A DNA stretch of 40,737 nucleotides from assembly GCA_030645355.1 (NCBI GenBank), contig JAUSNJ010000180.1, forward strand, positions 1-40,737, in the 5' to 3' direction. Shown here piece by piece: positions 16,337-25,380 of this stretch. How positions within the stretch are numbered: position 1 is the first letter of the stretch; every line of letters begins with the position of its first letter. Under the pieces are notes generated by a model. It did no database searches and was not told the origin of the DNA. It saw nothing but the letters and a program-made list of their open reading frames with translations. Position numbers and translations under genes: made by a program. The DNA is from Rhodoferax sp. Lineage in GTDB: Bacteria > Pseudomonadota > Gammaproteobacteria > Burkholderiales > Burkholderiaceae_C.

Positions 16337-18436
16337 ATGTTGTCATTTCTTCGCAGTCCTCTGTTGCAGGCGCCCCTGAAGGGCCCGGACCTGCTGGATC
16401 GCGACCACAGCATATTGGCGTTCAACGAACGGGTGCTGGATTGGGCGGTGCGTGACGACGTGCCCTTGTTGGAGCGCCTGCGCTATCTGTGCATCGTGTC
16501 ATCCAATCTGGACGAGTTTTTCGAGGTGCGGGCCGAGCCCCATCTGATTGCCAGCCAAGCCAATGATCGCAAAGGGGTGTTCTCGGTCGGCTCGTTCGAA
16601 CGCTTGGCCGCGTCGCTGCATGACATTGTGGGCCGCCAGTATGCGCTGTACAACGAGAAACTGTTGCCGGCCTTTGAAAGACTGGGCATCAAGATCATTT
16701 CCCATGGCGACCGCAATCCAGCCCAGCGCCATTGGGTCAAGCAGTATTTCGAGCGGGAGGTCCGGCCTTTGCTGATCCCTGTCGGGCTGGACCCGTCCCA
16801 TCCCTTTCCGCAGGTGGCCAACAAGTCGCTGAATTTCATTGTGCGCCTGGGCGGGCGCGACGCGTTTGGTCGCGAGAATGAAATTGCCATTGTGAAGGTG
16901 CCGCGGGTGCTGCCACGCCTGATCCGCATGCCGGCCAAAGTGTCCGGCGGGCGCACCCTGCTGGTCTCCCTGTCCAGTGTGATCCGTGCGCATTTGTCGG
17001 AGCTGTTTGCCGGACGGCATGTAGGGCAGTTTTCGCAGTTCAGGGTGACCCGCCATTCCGATCTGGCCGTCGACGAGGACGATGTCAAGAATTTGCGCAC
17101 GGCGCTGCGCCAGGGCCTGGTCCACCGCCACTACGGACAGGCCGTGCGGCTGGAGGTGTCGGCCGGGTGTTCGGAATACCTGTCCGATTTTCTGCTGCAG
17201 CAGTTTGACCTGCCACCCAAAGCGCTGTACCGGGTGCCCGGTCCAGTGAACCTGGTTCGCCTGACGCAGCTGATTGACCTGGTGGACCGGCCGGACCTGT
17301 GTTTTCCGCCGTACAAGGCGTCTTTCCCGGCCCAGATGGATACGGTACAAAACATCTTTGAGCAGCTCAAGCAGGGCGATATATTGATCCACCAGCCGTT
17401 CGAGAGCTTCGACGGCGTGCTGGAGTTTTTGCGGGAAGCAGTCAATGATCCCCAGGTGCTGGCGATCAAGCAGACCATTTACCGCACCGGCCCCAATTCC
17501 GAGCTGATGGACCTGTTGCGTGAGGCGGTGCGCCAGGGCAAGGAAGTCACCGTGGTGGTGGAGCTCAAGGCCCGCTTTGACGAAGAGGCGAACATCAATT
17601 GGGCAGAGATGCTGGAGTCCATCGGCGCCCAGGTCCTGTACGGAGTCGTGGGACTCAAGACCCACGCGAAGATGATGCTGATTACCCGGCGCGAGGGCAA
17701 GGCGCTCAAACGCTATGGTCATCTGTCGACCGGAAATTACAACCCCCGGACCGCCCGCCTGTACACCGATGTCAGCCATATCACCGCCGACACCGCGCTC
17801 ACGACCGACATGGAGCATGTGTTTGTGCACCTGGCAAGCCAGAGCCGGTTGCCGCCGTTGCGCAAGCTGTGGTTTGCACCGTTTCACCTGCATCGCAATC
17901 TGATCGACAAGATTGATGCATTGGGTATGGCTGCCGCCCGTGGCCGCGCCACGCGCATCGTGGCCAAGATGAATTCGCTGACGGACGAGGCCCTGATCCA
18001 CAGCCTGATGCGGGCCGGGCGCAAGGGCGTCAAGATCGACCTGATCGTGCGGGGTGCCTGCATGCTGCCCGCCCAAGTGGCGGGGCACACCGACAACATC
18101 CGCGTGCGCTCCATCATTGGGCGTTTCCTGGAGCATTCACGGGTCTTCTACTTTAGGGAAGACGAGGTGGAGGACCTGTACCTGTCCAGCGCCGACTGGA
18201 TGAACCGCAACATGGTACGCCGGGTGGAGCTGGCGTGGCCGGTAACTGATCCGGTGCAGCGCCAGCGCCTGGTCGATGAGTGCCTGGTGGCGTATCTGCA
18301 CGATGGCGTGGACGCCTGGGACCTGGGCCCGGACGGCACCTATACCCGCTACCAGGGCGACGGCAAGTCGGCCGTGCATGGTGCGCAAGCTGCGTTGATG
18401 GCACGCTATGCCGACATCGGCAAAGGCCAGGATTGA
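16337..18436 (+). CDS. ppk: Polyphosphate kinase 1
   Basis: PPK1 reversibly polymerises ATP gamma-phosphate into polyphosphate through a phosphohistidine. The 699-aa protein has the N-terminal domain (LLDRDHSILAFNERVL, LSNLDEFFEVR-like SSNLDEFFEVRA), the head domain and two phospholipase-D-like C-terminal domains. The active-site histidines are in VGLKTHAKMMLITRR and RYGHLSTGNYNP, followed by TARLYTD. Length matches the family (about 690). The ATG at 16337 has GAAGG at 16324-16328; an in-frame GTG at 16322 overlaps the Pho box region and is less likely. sixA follows 9 nt later, so the two are probably one transcript under PhoB control. Confidence 0.97.
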   Translation: MLSFLRSPLLQAPLKGPDLLDRDHSILAFNERVLDWAVRDDVPLLERLRYLCIVSSNLDEFFEVRAEPHLIASQANDRKGVFSVGSFERLAASLHDIVGRQYALYNEKLLPAFERLGIKIISHGDRNPAQRHWVKQYFEREVRPLLIPVGLDPSHPFPQVANKSLNFIVRLGGRDAFGRENEIAIVKVPRVLPRLIRMPAKVSGGRTLLVSLSSVIRAHLSELFAGRHVGQFSQFRVTRHSDLAVDEDDVKNLRTALRQGLVHRHYGQAVRLEVSAGCSEYLSDFLLQQFDLPPKALYRVPGPVNLVRLTQLIDLVDRPDLCFPPYKASFPAQMDTVQNIFEQLKQGDILIHQPFESFDGVLEFLREAVNDPQVLAIKQTIYRTGPNSELMDLLREAVRQGKEVTVVVELKARFDEEANINWAEMLESIGAQVLYGVVGLKTHAKMMLITRREGKALKRYGHLSTGNYNPRTARLYTDVSHITADTALTTDMEHVFVHLASQSRLPPLRKLWFAPFHLHRNLIDKIDALGMAAARGRATRIVAKMNSLTDEALIHSLMRAGRKGVKIDLIVRGACMLPAQVAGHTDNIRVRSIIGRFLEHSRVFYFREDEVEDLYLSSADWMNRNMVRRVELAWPVTDPVQRQRLVDECLVAYLHDGVDAWDLGPDGTYTRYQGDGKSAVHGAQAALMARYADIGKGQD

Positions 18437-18445
18437 GGCGGGCCC

Positions 18446-18907
18446 ATGGACCTGATCTTGTGGCGGCACGCGGAAGCAGTGGAAGTGGCCCCCGGGGGCG
18501 ACGACATGGCGCGTGTGCTGACGCCGCGTGGAGAGAAGCAGGCTGCGCGGATGGCGGCTTGGCTGGACCGTCAACTGCCCGACAGTGCACGCATCTGGGT
18601 GAGCCCATCCCGGCGTACCGAGCAAACGGCGCATGCGCTGGACCGCAAATTCCGATTCAGCCCCGCGCTGGGGCCTATGGGAACCAGTGAACAACTGCTG
18701 CAACTGGTGCAGTGGCCCAATGGGAAAGGCTGTGTGCTGGTGATCGGACACCAGCCCACCCTGGGTCAGACGATTGCCCAACTGCTGGGGCTGAACGCCA
18801 GCGAGTGCTCCGTGAAAAAAGGGTCGCTGTGGTGGCTGCGCTCCCGCGAACGGGAGGATGGTGCGCAGACGGTGGTGGTCACCGTCCAATCCCCCGAAGT
18901 GCTGTAG
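18446..18907 (+). CDS. sixA: SixA-type phosphohistidine phosphatase
   Basis: This 153-aa protein is of the histidine-phosphatase superfamily: N-terminal ILWRHAEA with catalytic His8 in the RH(A/G) motif, SPSRRTEQTA with the second conserved Arg, and VIGHQPTLGQ with the second catalytic His. E. coli SixA removes phosphate from phosphohistidine on phosphotransfer proteins (ArcB HPt, PTS NPr). Placement directly after ppk, whose intermediate is also a phosphohistidine, is common in betaproteobacteria, though a direct link is unproven. The start is the ATG at 18446, 9 nt after ppk. Confidence 0.88.
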   Translation: MDLILWRHAEAVEVAPGGDDMARVLTPRGEKQAARMAAWLDRQLPDSARIWVSPSRRTEQTAHALDRKFRFSPALGPMGTSEQLLQLVQWPNGKGCVLVIGHQPTLGQTIAQLLGLNASECSVKKGSLWWLRSREREDGAQTVVVTVQSPEVL

Positions 18908-18972
18908 TTCTTCAGCTCTACTTGACTCTGGCGCGCAAGGGTTCCGCCATGGCCGGCACTAACGGGCGATCT

Positions 18973-18993
18973 GTCACACATTGGTAGTGTGAC
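18973..18993 (+). promoter_or_regulatory. Perfect palindrome upstream of the pyruvate-kinase-like gene (candidate operator)
   Basis: GTCACAC (18973-18979) and GTGTGAC (18987-18993) form a perfect 7-bp inverted repeat with a 7-nt spacer, ending 17 nt before the start codon at 19011. It could be a dimeric regulator site or an RNA hairpin that masks the start region. Its half-sites run in the opposite sense to CRP sites. No clear -10 was identified. Confidence 0.4.
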
Positions 18994-19010
18994 TGTGCAA
19001 TCATCGTTCG

Positions 19011-20957
19011 ATGACCAAGAGCAAGGTGTCAATTTCCCCGCGCGCCCATTCGGACAGGACGGCAGCCGCGACCTCGCGGGAACAGGTGTGTCTTTCACTC
19101 ATCGATGCGTTGCAGAAACTGCGGCGCTCCATGCACGACCGGGAGGCTGCCATGCAGGTGGAGCTTTCGCGTGTGTCGCCGAAATTCCGGGAAAGTGCAC
19201 GCAACCTGATCCACTACCTTGCGCTGCGCGTGCATGACCTCAGACCGGTTCAAGAACAACTTGCCTGGCTTGGGCTGTCGTCTCTGGGGCGTTCCGAGTC
19301 GCATGTTCTGGCCAATCTGGACAAGGTTCTCGGAATACTGCATTGCCTGACGGGGCAAAGCTGGCTGGACAAATCCGCCGAGGAGCCCGCTGGCAGTGTG
19401 AGCGGTCGCCGTCTGTTGGACGAGCACTCAGTTGCGCTGCTGGGGACGCATCCTTCGGGTCGTCCGGTGCGAATCATGGTCACGCTGCCATCGACCGCAG
19501 CGACAGACTACAGTGTCGTGCGGGAACTGGTGGATGCCGGCATGGACATCGCGCGCGTCAACTGCGCACACGATGGTCCAGAGGACTGGACCGTCATGGC
19601 GATGAATGTTCGCCATGCGGCAAAGGCCGTGCAGCGCAGTGTGCGAATACTGATGGATCTTGGTGGCCCGAAAATCAGGACCGGCGAAGTTGCACCGCGT
19701 CCACCTGTTTTGCGAATGCGCCCCCAGCGCGACGAATATGGCCGCCCCTTCAAGCCTTATCGCCTGGGCATCCATTCCAGCAACCGACCACATGACATGG
19801 TGGATGCGGATGGATGCATAGGTGTGGAGGACAAATGGCTGGCCCATTTGAAGGCGGGTTCGCAAATCGATTTTTCAGACGCGCGGGGCGCCAAGCGGCA
19901 CCTGCTGGTTGTCCATTGTGATGACCGCGGGGCCATTGCGGAGAGTGTGCAGACTGCCTACCTGACTCCAGAAACGCTACTGACCATCCATGGGGCAGAT
20001 GGAAAGAAATGGCGCTCAACGCTGGCGGGACAGATAGAGAGTTTGCCGGGAAATCTTCAACTTCACCTGGGTGATGTCATTCGGGTCACACGGGATGGAA
20101 TCGGACGGGGTGCAGTGGTTGAAGACGGAGATGATGGCGTCGTCATGGAGCCCGCCCACATTGCATGCACCTTGCCGCAGGTCATCGATCAGGCACGCAT
20201 TGGCGAGCGCATGTGGTTTGACGATGGAAAGATTGGCGGTGTGATTCGAGGCGTTACCAGCGAATGGTTGGAGGTTGAGATTACCCAGGCGCGTGATGGG
20301 GGTGAAAAGCTGATCGGCGACAAAGGCATCAACCTGCCGGATAGCGCGCTGGATTTGCCGGCCCTGACCGAAAAGGACCTGCAAGACCTGGCCGCCGTTG
20401 CGCGTGAGGCGGACATGGTCGGGCTGTCCTTTGTGCAGCGCGCCGAAGACGTGTACCTGTTGCGGGAACGCCTGGACCTTCTGGGTCGCCCTGATATGGG
20501 TATCGTTCTGAAGATTGAAACACTCAAGGGTTTCGAGAACCTGCCCGAACTCATGCTCGCAGCCATGTCCGGAGCCTGCGCAGGCGTCATGATTGCGCGC
20601 GGTGACCTGGCAGTGGAATGTGGGTACGAGCGGCTTGCCGAAGTGCAGGAGGAAATTCTCTGGTGTGCGGAGGCGGCGCATATGCCCGTCATTTGGGCAA
20701 CCCAGGTGCTCGAGACATTGGCCAAGACCGGCGTTCCGTCTCGTGCCGAGATCTCGGACGCTGGCTTGGGTGTGCGGGCCGAGTGCGTGATGTTGAACAA
20801 GGGACCCTACATTGGGGATGCGATCCGCACGCTCGATGACATCCTGCGACGCATGGGTGGTCATCGTGAAAAGAAGCGTTCACTCCTGCGTGCGCTGCGC
20901 TCCTGGAATGGAAGGGAATCGCCTGCTCAGAAGCCGCAAGAGAGCCCGCAAGGGTGA
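19011..20957 (+). CDS. Divergent pyruvate-kinase-like protein with N-terminal extension
   Basis: The 648-aa product has a 150-residue unrecognised helical N-terminal region, then a pyruvate kinase catalytic barrel from about residue 150. Visible are RVNCAH (equivalent of RxNxSH, with Ser replaced by Ala), DLGGPKIRTG (D216, K221), K501 and E503 in LKIETLKG, D532 in ARGDLAVE, T564 in ATQVLETL, and PSRAEISDAG. The B domain (about 225-420) is longer than usual. The usual C-terminal allosteric domain is missing; only a short basic tail follows. The Lys in GPKIR replaces the Glu of K+-dependent enzymes; in characterised enzymes this Lys goes with K+ independence. It may convert phosphoenolpyruvate or act on another enol-phosphate. 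It is probably not the main glycolytic enzyme, but this is inference. Confidence 0.75.
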   Translation: MTKSKVSISPRAHSDRTAAATSREQVCLSLIDALQKLRRSMHDREAAMQVELSRVSPKFRESARNLIHYLALRVHDLRPVQEQLAWLGLSSLGRSESHVLANLDKVLGILHCLTGQSWLDKSAEEPAGSVSGRRLLDEHSVALLGTHPSGRPVRIMVTLPSTAATDYSVVRELVDAGMDIARVNCAHDGPEDWTVMAMNVRHAAKAVQRSVRILMDLGGPKIRTGEVAPRPPVLRMRPQRDEYGRPFKPYRLGIHSSNRPHDMVDADGCIGVEDKWLAHLKAGSQIDFSDARGAKRHLLVVHCDDRGAIAESVQTAYLTPETLLTIHGADGKKWRSTLAGQIESLPGNLQLHLGDVIRVTRDGIGRGAVVEDGDDGVVMEPAHIACTLPQVIDQARIGERMWFDDGKIGGVIRGVTSEWLEVEITQARDGGEKLIGDKGINLPDSALDLPALTEKDLQDLAAVAREADMVGLSFVQRAEDVYLLRERLDLLGRPDMGIVLKIETLKGFENLPELMLAAMSGACAGVMIARGDLAVECGYERLAEVQEEILWCAEAAHMPVIWATQVLETLAKTGVPSRAEISDAGLGVRAECVMLNKGPYIGDAIRTLDDILRRMGGHREKKRSLLRALRSWNGRESPAQKPQESPQG

Positions 20958-21004
20958 ACCCGCCCAGAATGGCAGTACACGCAATGGCCTGTTTTAGGGC
21001 TTTG

Positions 21005-21049
21005 CTATATAAAAGATAGCTTCTTACGCATATCCTACGAGGGCTAGCG
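21005..21049 (+). repeat. 45-nt interspersed repeat, copy B (overlaps chemoreceptor 3' end)
   Basis: CTA-N9-TAGC-N20-GGGCTAGCG, with similarity continuing about 10 nt to 21060. From 21024 onwards it lies inside the chemoreceptor gene and supplies its last residues and stop codon, read on the opposite strand. Confidence 0.78.
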
Positions 21050-22631
21050 GTCGATTTGACCAATTGTCTTCCTGGTCTGGCTTGACCCTGAAAACAGACA
21101 CAGCCTGGCGCAGCTGCTGTGTCTCCTGATTCAGGGCCGTCGCCCCGGCGGCGGATTCTTCCACCATTGCGGCATTTTGCTGTGTGGCCTGGTCCAGCCC
21201 GCCCATGGAAGCGCTAATGTGGTTAACGCCTTGCAACTGGTCATTCGCAGCCCCGCGAATGGACTCGATCGCTGTTGACACCTCACGCACGCTGACCACA
21301 ATGTCGCGCATGGTTTGACCGGCGCTTTCGACCAGAATGGAACCCTGCCGGACGGTATCCACCGACTGCGCGATGATGCCCTTTATTTCCCGGGCCGCCT
21401 CGGCGCTGCGGCTGGCCAAGCTACGCACCTCGGTGGCCACCACGGCAAACCCGCGCCCCTGCTCGCCAGCCCGAGCGGCCTCCACCGCGGCGTTGAGGGC
21501 CAGGATATTGGTCTGAAATGCAATGCCGTCAATCACGCCAATGATTTCTGAAATACGACCGGAAGCGCGGTCAATGTCGCGCATCGTGCGAACCACCTTG
21601 GCGACATCTTCGCCGCCGCGGCCCGCAACCTGCATGGCGTGGGCGGAGGACCGCACCGCCTTCGTCGTGGAAGCAAATGCACTGTGGGTCGCCGCCGCCA
21701 GTTCTTCCACGGAGCTGGCAATTTTCTGCAGGGCAAGGGCTGCGGTCTCCGTGCGGACAGCCAGATGGTTGTTGGCGGTGGCGATTTCCTGTGTATTGCT
21801 GCTCACCACCTCGACGCCCGCATGGACCTTGTGAACCAGACCGGTCAGGAACTGGTGCATACGACCCAGATCCCGTTTGGCATCTGCCAATTCGCAATGA
21901 CCAGCCAGGTCGACACCCTGCCGCAAATCGCCCTGTCCCCATGCGTCGGCAGTTGCCTGCAAATCATGGATAGGCGCCAGTATGGAGCGGACGATGGCCA
22001 GCACCAAACACGCGGCCAGCACCGCCGCGAATGCGGTAGCAGCCAACACCCACCAGGGCGCCTGGGCGGCGGTGAGAGCGAGTTCGCCGCGCCGCTGGTT
22101 GGCGCGCGCGGCGAGCGCCTTCGAGAGCTCGGAAACCCCTTGGTCAATGCGACGGATGCTGTCTTGCAGCGGAGCCATGGCCGCATTGGCGGCCCATGGG
22201 TCATTGAGCTCGCCGCGCGCCAGTTTTCCCAATAGGTCCTGGAACCCGGTGGTGTAAATGCGGGTGCTCTCTAGCATGGCATTCAGCACGGCACGCTCGG
22301 CAGGTTGTGCCAGCGATTGGCTGCGGGCAATGGACTGTTCAATGTTGGAGACTTCGGCACTCCAGAGGGCGGTGTAGCGCTCGGTGTCCTGCTCGCTGCC
22401 CATGGTCAGGAAGATATCTTTCTCAAAGCGCCGTGCGCTACCAACCGCTGCGCGCACGTCGCTGAGTGTGCGCTCGGATTCAAATTCGCTGTCGATGAAC
22501 GCCGTGGCGCGGGCCGCCTCGAACTGAATCGTCCAGGCTGAAAAAATGCCCAGTGTCAGCAAAGCCAGCACGGAAAATGCCAACAACAACAGTAGCCGTG
22601 ATCGAATGCGTAAACGCGTCAGGATAGCCAT
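21024..22631 (-). CDS. Methyl-accepting chemotaxis protein
   Basis: This 535-aa inner-membrane chemoreceptor has a first span at about residues 11-33, a periplasmic four-helix-bundle-like ligand domain (about 34-190), a second span (about 192-214), a HAMP domain and a cytoplasmic signalling domain. The hairpin tip is nearly identical to E. coli Tsr: [20 protein letters not shown] and [18 protein letters not shown]. Methylation helices flank it. There is no C-terminal CheR-docking pentapeptide. The last residues (about [11 protein letters not shown]) are encoded by repeat copy B, implying that the original 3' end was replaced. The ligand is unknown. No other chemotaxis gene is nearby. The ATG at 22631 has an AGGGAA ribosome-binding site. 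Confidence 0.93.
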   Translation of the reverse strand: MAILTRLRIRSRLLLLLAFSVLALLTLGIFSAWTIQFEAARATAFIDSEFESERTLSDVRAAVGSARRFEKDIFLTMGSEQDTERYTALWSAEVSNIEQSIARSQSLAQPAERAVLNAMLESTRIYTTGFQDLLGKLARGELNDPWAANAAMAPLQDSIRRIDQGVSELSKALAARANQRRGELALTAAQAPWWVLAATAFAAVLAACLVLAIVRSILAPIHDLQATADAWGQGDLRQGVDLAGHCELADAKRDLGRMHQFLTGLVHKVHAGVEVVSSNTQEIATANNHLAVRTETAALALQKIASSVEELAAATHSAFASTTKAVRSSAHAMQVAGRGGEDVAKVVRTMRDIDRASGRISEIIGVIDGIAFQTNILALNAAVEAARAGEQGRGFAVVATEVRSLASRSAEAAREIKGIIAQSVDTVRQGSILVESAGQTMRDIVVSVREVSTAIESIRGAANDQLQGVNHISASMGGLDQATQQNAAMVEESAAGATALNQETQQLRQAVSVFRVKPDQEDNWSNRPLALVGYA

Positions 22632-22829
22632 GGTTTATTCCCTGCAACAGGTAAGAGCACACACAGGATTGCGGCTGGTCGCGCCATAGGGGCCGGCCGT
22701 CTGATTTGCAGTGATCTTGGCTGTTCTGGGTGTCAGCGTGATGACAAGGCACAGGACGTTAGGGGTGTCACAGAAGAGCAATCTCTGCGTGCTAGATTGG
22801 TGTTTTAGGCACACCCGATTGGCTCACCC

Positions 22830-24683
22830 ATGCCGCACCGAAACGCACAATACCCGTCTGTCCCTGCTGCCAATACGAGAATGCGGGCGGTGCACGGCAG
22901 CCAACTCCACATCGTAGACATCCATCCGATCGCTGGACAGGGTCCGCTGGAGAAGGTTTTGCAGCAGGGCAGTCTTTACCCCGTGTACCAGCCTATCGTC
23001 AATCTTTCGGATGCCTCCATCCATGCCCATGAAGCCCTGATCAGAGGTCCTCGGGGAAGCGATTTGCACACGCCAGACGCGCTGCTGCGGGCTGCGGCGA
23101 TGGAGTGTCTGGGCTATGAGTTTGAGTACGCCTGCGTGGTCGCCGCCTTGCGGTCCTGGGGAAAGATGGATGTGCCCGGCCGTCTGTTTGTCAACATGAG
23201 TGCGGCGGTACTCACGCAGTTGATTCGTACGCGCGGGCCAGACGAACTCTTGAGGCTGATCAGTGGTCTGGGTGTCCTGTCGCGCATGCTGGTTCTGGAA
23301 ATCACCGAACACGAACGCGTCGACGACATGGACGAACTGGCGGAGGTAGTGGCAACCGTTCGGCAAGCCGGTGTCTCCCTGGCACTGGACGATTTTGGTG
23401 ACGGCCGCTCCAGTCTGCGGCTCTGGTCGCAATTGAAACCCGAAGTGGTCAAGATCGACAAGTATTTCACCAAGAACATCAGCCAGCATGGTGACAAACT
23501 GAAGACCATTCAGGCCCTGCTGCAGATCGCCGATATCTTTGGCACATCCCTGGTTGCCGAAGGCATTGAGACCAAGGAGGACCTGCGGGTGCTACGCGAC
23601 TTGGGCATTGCATATGGGCAGGGTTACTTTTTGGGGCATCCCAATCCTGTCCCGGTGCAGTACGTGGGAGTGGATTCGCAGCGGGTCTTGGCAGAACGGC
23701 AGATTGTCGTTTTCCCGGAGCTGAGCCGTGCCACCCCCAATGGACTGCTGCGCAACATTTCCCTGGTGCCGGCGCCGACCGTGACGGTTGAAACCACGAT
23801 AGATGAGTTGGCGGAGTGTTTTTCAAATTGGCCGAACTTGCACGCGCTGGCCGTGCTGGACAAGGAAAAGCCCGTGGCGCTGATCAACCGTTCACAGTTC
23901 ATGAACGCGTACAGCAAGCTCTATTACCGCGAGGTGTGGGGACGCAAGTCGTGCATGGTCCACGCCAATAGTGAGCCGCGCCTGATTGAGCGCGATCACA
24001 GTGTGGACGAGCTGATCGGTATCCTGACGTCACAGGACCAACGCTATCTGAGCGATGGATTCATCGTGACGGACAACGGCCGCTATGTGGGTTTGGGCAC
24101 CGGGGATCAACTGGTGCGTTCGGTGACCGAAACACGTATCGAGGCCGCGAGACATGCCAACCCATTGACGTTTTTGCCCGGCAATATTCCGATCAGCCAG
24201 CACATGCAGCGGTTGATCCGGAAAAAGGTCTGCTTTGTTGCCTGCTATGCCGATCTGAACAATTTCAAACCCTTTAACGACTACTACGGCTATTGGCGTG
24301 GCGACGAGATGATTCGCTTGCTGGCTCGGCTGGCGATGGAGCAGTGTGACGCGCAGCGCGATTTCCTGGGCCACGTGGGGGGAGATGACTTTATGCTGTT
24401 GTTTCAGAGCCCGGATTGGCGTCAGCGTAGCGAGCGCCTGGTTGAAGCCTTCAACACCCAGGCGCAATCCCTCTTTGACGATGCTGCGCGCCAAGCCGGT
24501 GGAATCGAAGCGGAAGACCGCCACGGGCTGCTGCGGTTTTTTCCTTGCACCACGGTGTCGATTGGTGCCGTAGCGATTGACGGCAGCCGCTATTCACGGG
24601 CCGAAGATGTTGCCAATCTGGCGGCATTGGCCAAGCATGATGCGAAACGGGCTGGCGCTGGCCTGTTGGAACGTGCAGCCTAG
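22830..24683 (+). CDS. EAL - CBS pair - degenerate GGDEF protein (putative c-di-GMP phosphodiesterase)
   Basis: The 617-aa protein has an N-terminal EAL domain (about residues 40-280) with the catalytic set visible: E68 in HEALIRGP, FVNMSA, LEITEHE, LALDDFGDG, VVKIDKYF, EGIET and GQGYFLG. A CBS pair follows (about 305-435) with no membrane segment, then a C-terminal GGDEF domain (about 450-612) whose signature is GGDDF (517-521) with no RxxD inhibitory site in the usual place. I predict an active phosphodiesterase whose other domains sense a nucleotide such as AMP/ATP or GTP. The gene is divergent from the chemoreceptor across 198 nt. The start is uncertain: neither the ATG at 22830 nor the one at 22881 has a clear ribosome-binding site. 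Confidence 0.88.
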   Translation: MPHRNAQYPSVPAANTRMRAVHGSQLHIVDIHPIAGQGPLEKVLQQGSLYPVYQPIVNLSDASIHAHEALIRGPRGSDLHTPDALLRAAAMECLGYEFEYACVVAALRSWGKMDVPGRLFVNMSAAVLTQLIRTRGPDELLRLISGLGVLSRMLVLEITEHERVDDMDELAEVVATVRQAGVSLALDDFGDGRSSLRLWSQLKPEVVKIDKYFTKNISQHGDKLKTIQALLQIADIFGTSLVAEGIETKEDLRVLRDLGIAYGQGYFLGHPNPVPVQYVGVDSQRVLAERQIVVFPELSRATPNGLLRNISLVPAPTVTVETTIDELAECFSNWPNLHALAVLDKEKPVALINRSQFMNAYSKLYYREVWGRKSCMVHANSEPRLIERDHSVDELIGILTSQDQRYLSDGFIVTDNGRYVGLGTGDQLVRSVTETRIEAARHANPLTFLPGNIPISQHMQRLIRKKVCFVACYADLNNFKPFNDYYGYWRGDEMIRLLARLAMEQCDAQRDFLGHVGGDDFMLLFQSPDWRQRSERLVEAFNTQAQSLFDDAARQAGGIEAEDRHGLLRFFPCTTVSIGAVAIDGSRYSRAEDVANLAALAKHDAKRAGAGLLERAA

Positions 24684-24705
24684 CGGCTTGGCTGCTATCG
24701 CCCCG

Positions 24706-25380
24706 TCAAGGGCCGGGTCGCGCTTCGTTTTGGACGAGTTCCCTGCGGCGAAGCAGCCGCGCGGCCTCGGTGGTCTGGCCCGCCAAGCTGGCACGCTGCG
24801 CCTGCACCCCCAGCCATGCCAGCAAGGGGCGGCGCCACCCCTGGCTGGAAGCGGTGTCCACAGCCTGTGCGATGCTGGCCGGACTGGCCTTGCCGGTCTC
24901 CAGCAAGACGCCAGCGGCCACCAGCAGCGACAACGGATCTTCAATTCCTTGCAGGGCAAGACCATCTCCGGCCTGGCGGGCCGCCGCCACGCGCTGGGTG
25001 GCTGGAAGCAGGGGGATTTGCTCGGGGGCCAGCTGGCCACGCAGGTAGTCGGCATAGGTGCGTTGGGCCGCGGTGGCATCGGACCTTAGGGCTTCAAAGC
25101 CGGCGCAGGGCTCAAATACCAGGCTGGCCACCTGGGCTGCGCAGTGTGTCAATTCAGCCGCTGCCAGCAGGTCGGCGCGGCCGGTGCTGGAGAGCTGCCG
25201 GCGCGCGCGGGCCAGTTCGGCTGTTTCAACACGGGTATTGCCGTCCAGATAGGCCGCCACCGAGCGGTCCATGGCACCCTTGGCCTCGATCTGCCAGTCC
25301 GGTACCTTGGGCGCGTTGGAGCAGCTGCAGGTCAACAGCACGGTCCCTACCGCAATGAAGGTTGTGTGGAGGTTCATCAT
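24706..25380 (-). CDS. Helical outer-membrane-type lipoprotein in MCE cluster
   Basis: The 224-aa product begins MMNLHTTF and has a lipoprotein signal peptide with a lipobox near LLTCSC. The mature part is Ala/Leu-rich and helical, with repeat-like helices (TAELARARRQL, DLLAAAELTHCAAQ, QTTEAARLLRRREL), somewhat like TPR proteins. It does not resemble the PqiC/DUF330 lipoproteins that usually accompany MCE systems. Its start overlaps the MlaD-like stop (ATGATGA; ATG at 25380 or 25377), so it is translationally coupled and probably functions with that transporter. The function is otherwise unknown. Confidence 0.72.
   Translation of the reverse strand: MMNLHTTFIAVGTVLLTCSCSNAPKVPDWQIEAKGAMDRSVAAYLDGNTRVETAELARARRQLSSTGRADLLAAAELTHCAAQVASLVFEPCAGFEALRSDATAAQRTYADYLRGQLAPEQIPLLPATQRVAAARQAGDGLALQGIEDPLSLLVAAGVLLETGKASPASIAQAVDTASSQGWRRPLLAWLGVQAQRASLAGQTTEAARLLRRRELVQNEARPGP

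Noticed and set aside
16499..18136. 545-codon open frame on the minus strand inside ppk
   Set aside because: Shadow of ppk, whose full-length family match is unambiguous.
22731..22746. Inverted repeat TGTCA-N6-TGACA between the chemoreceptor and EAL genes
   Set aside because: Only 5-bp arms and no promoter elements placed around it; could be chance.
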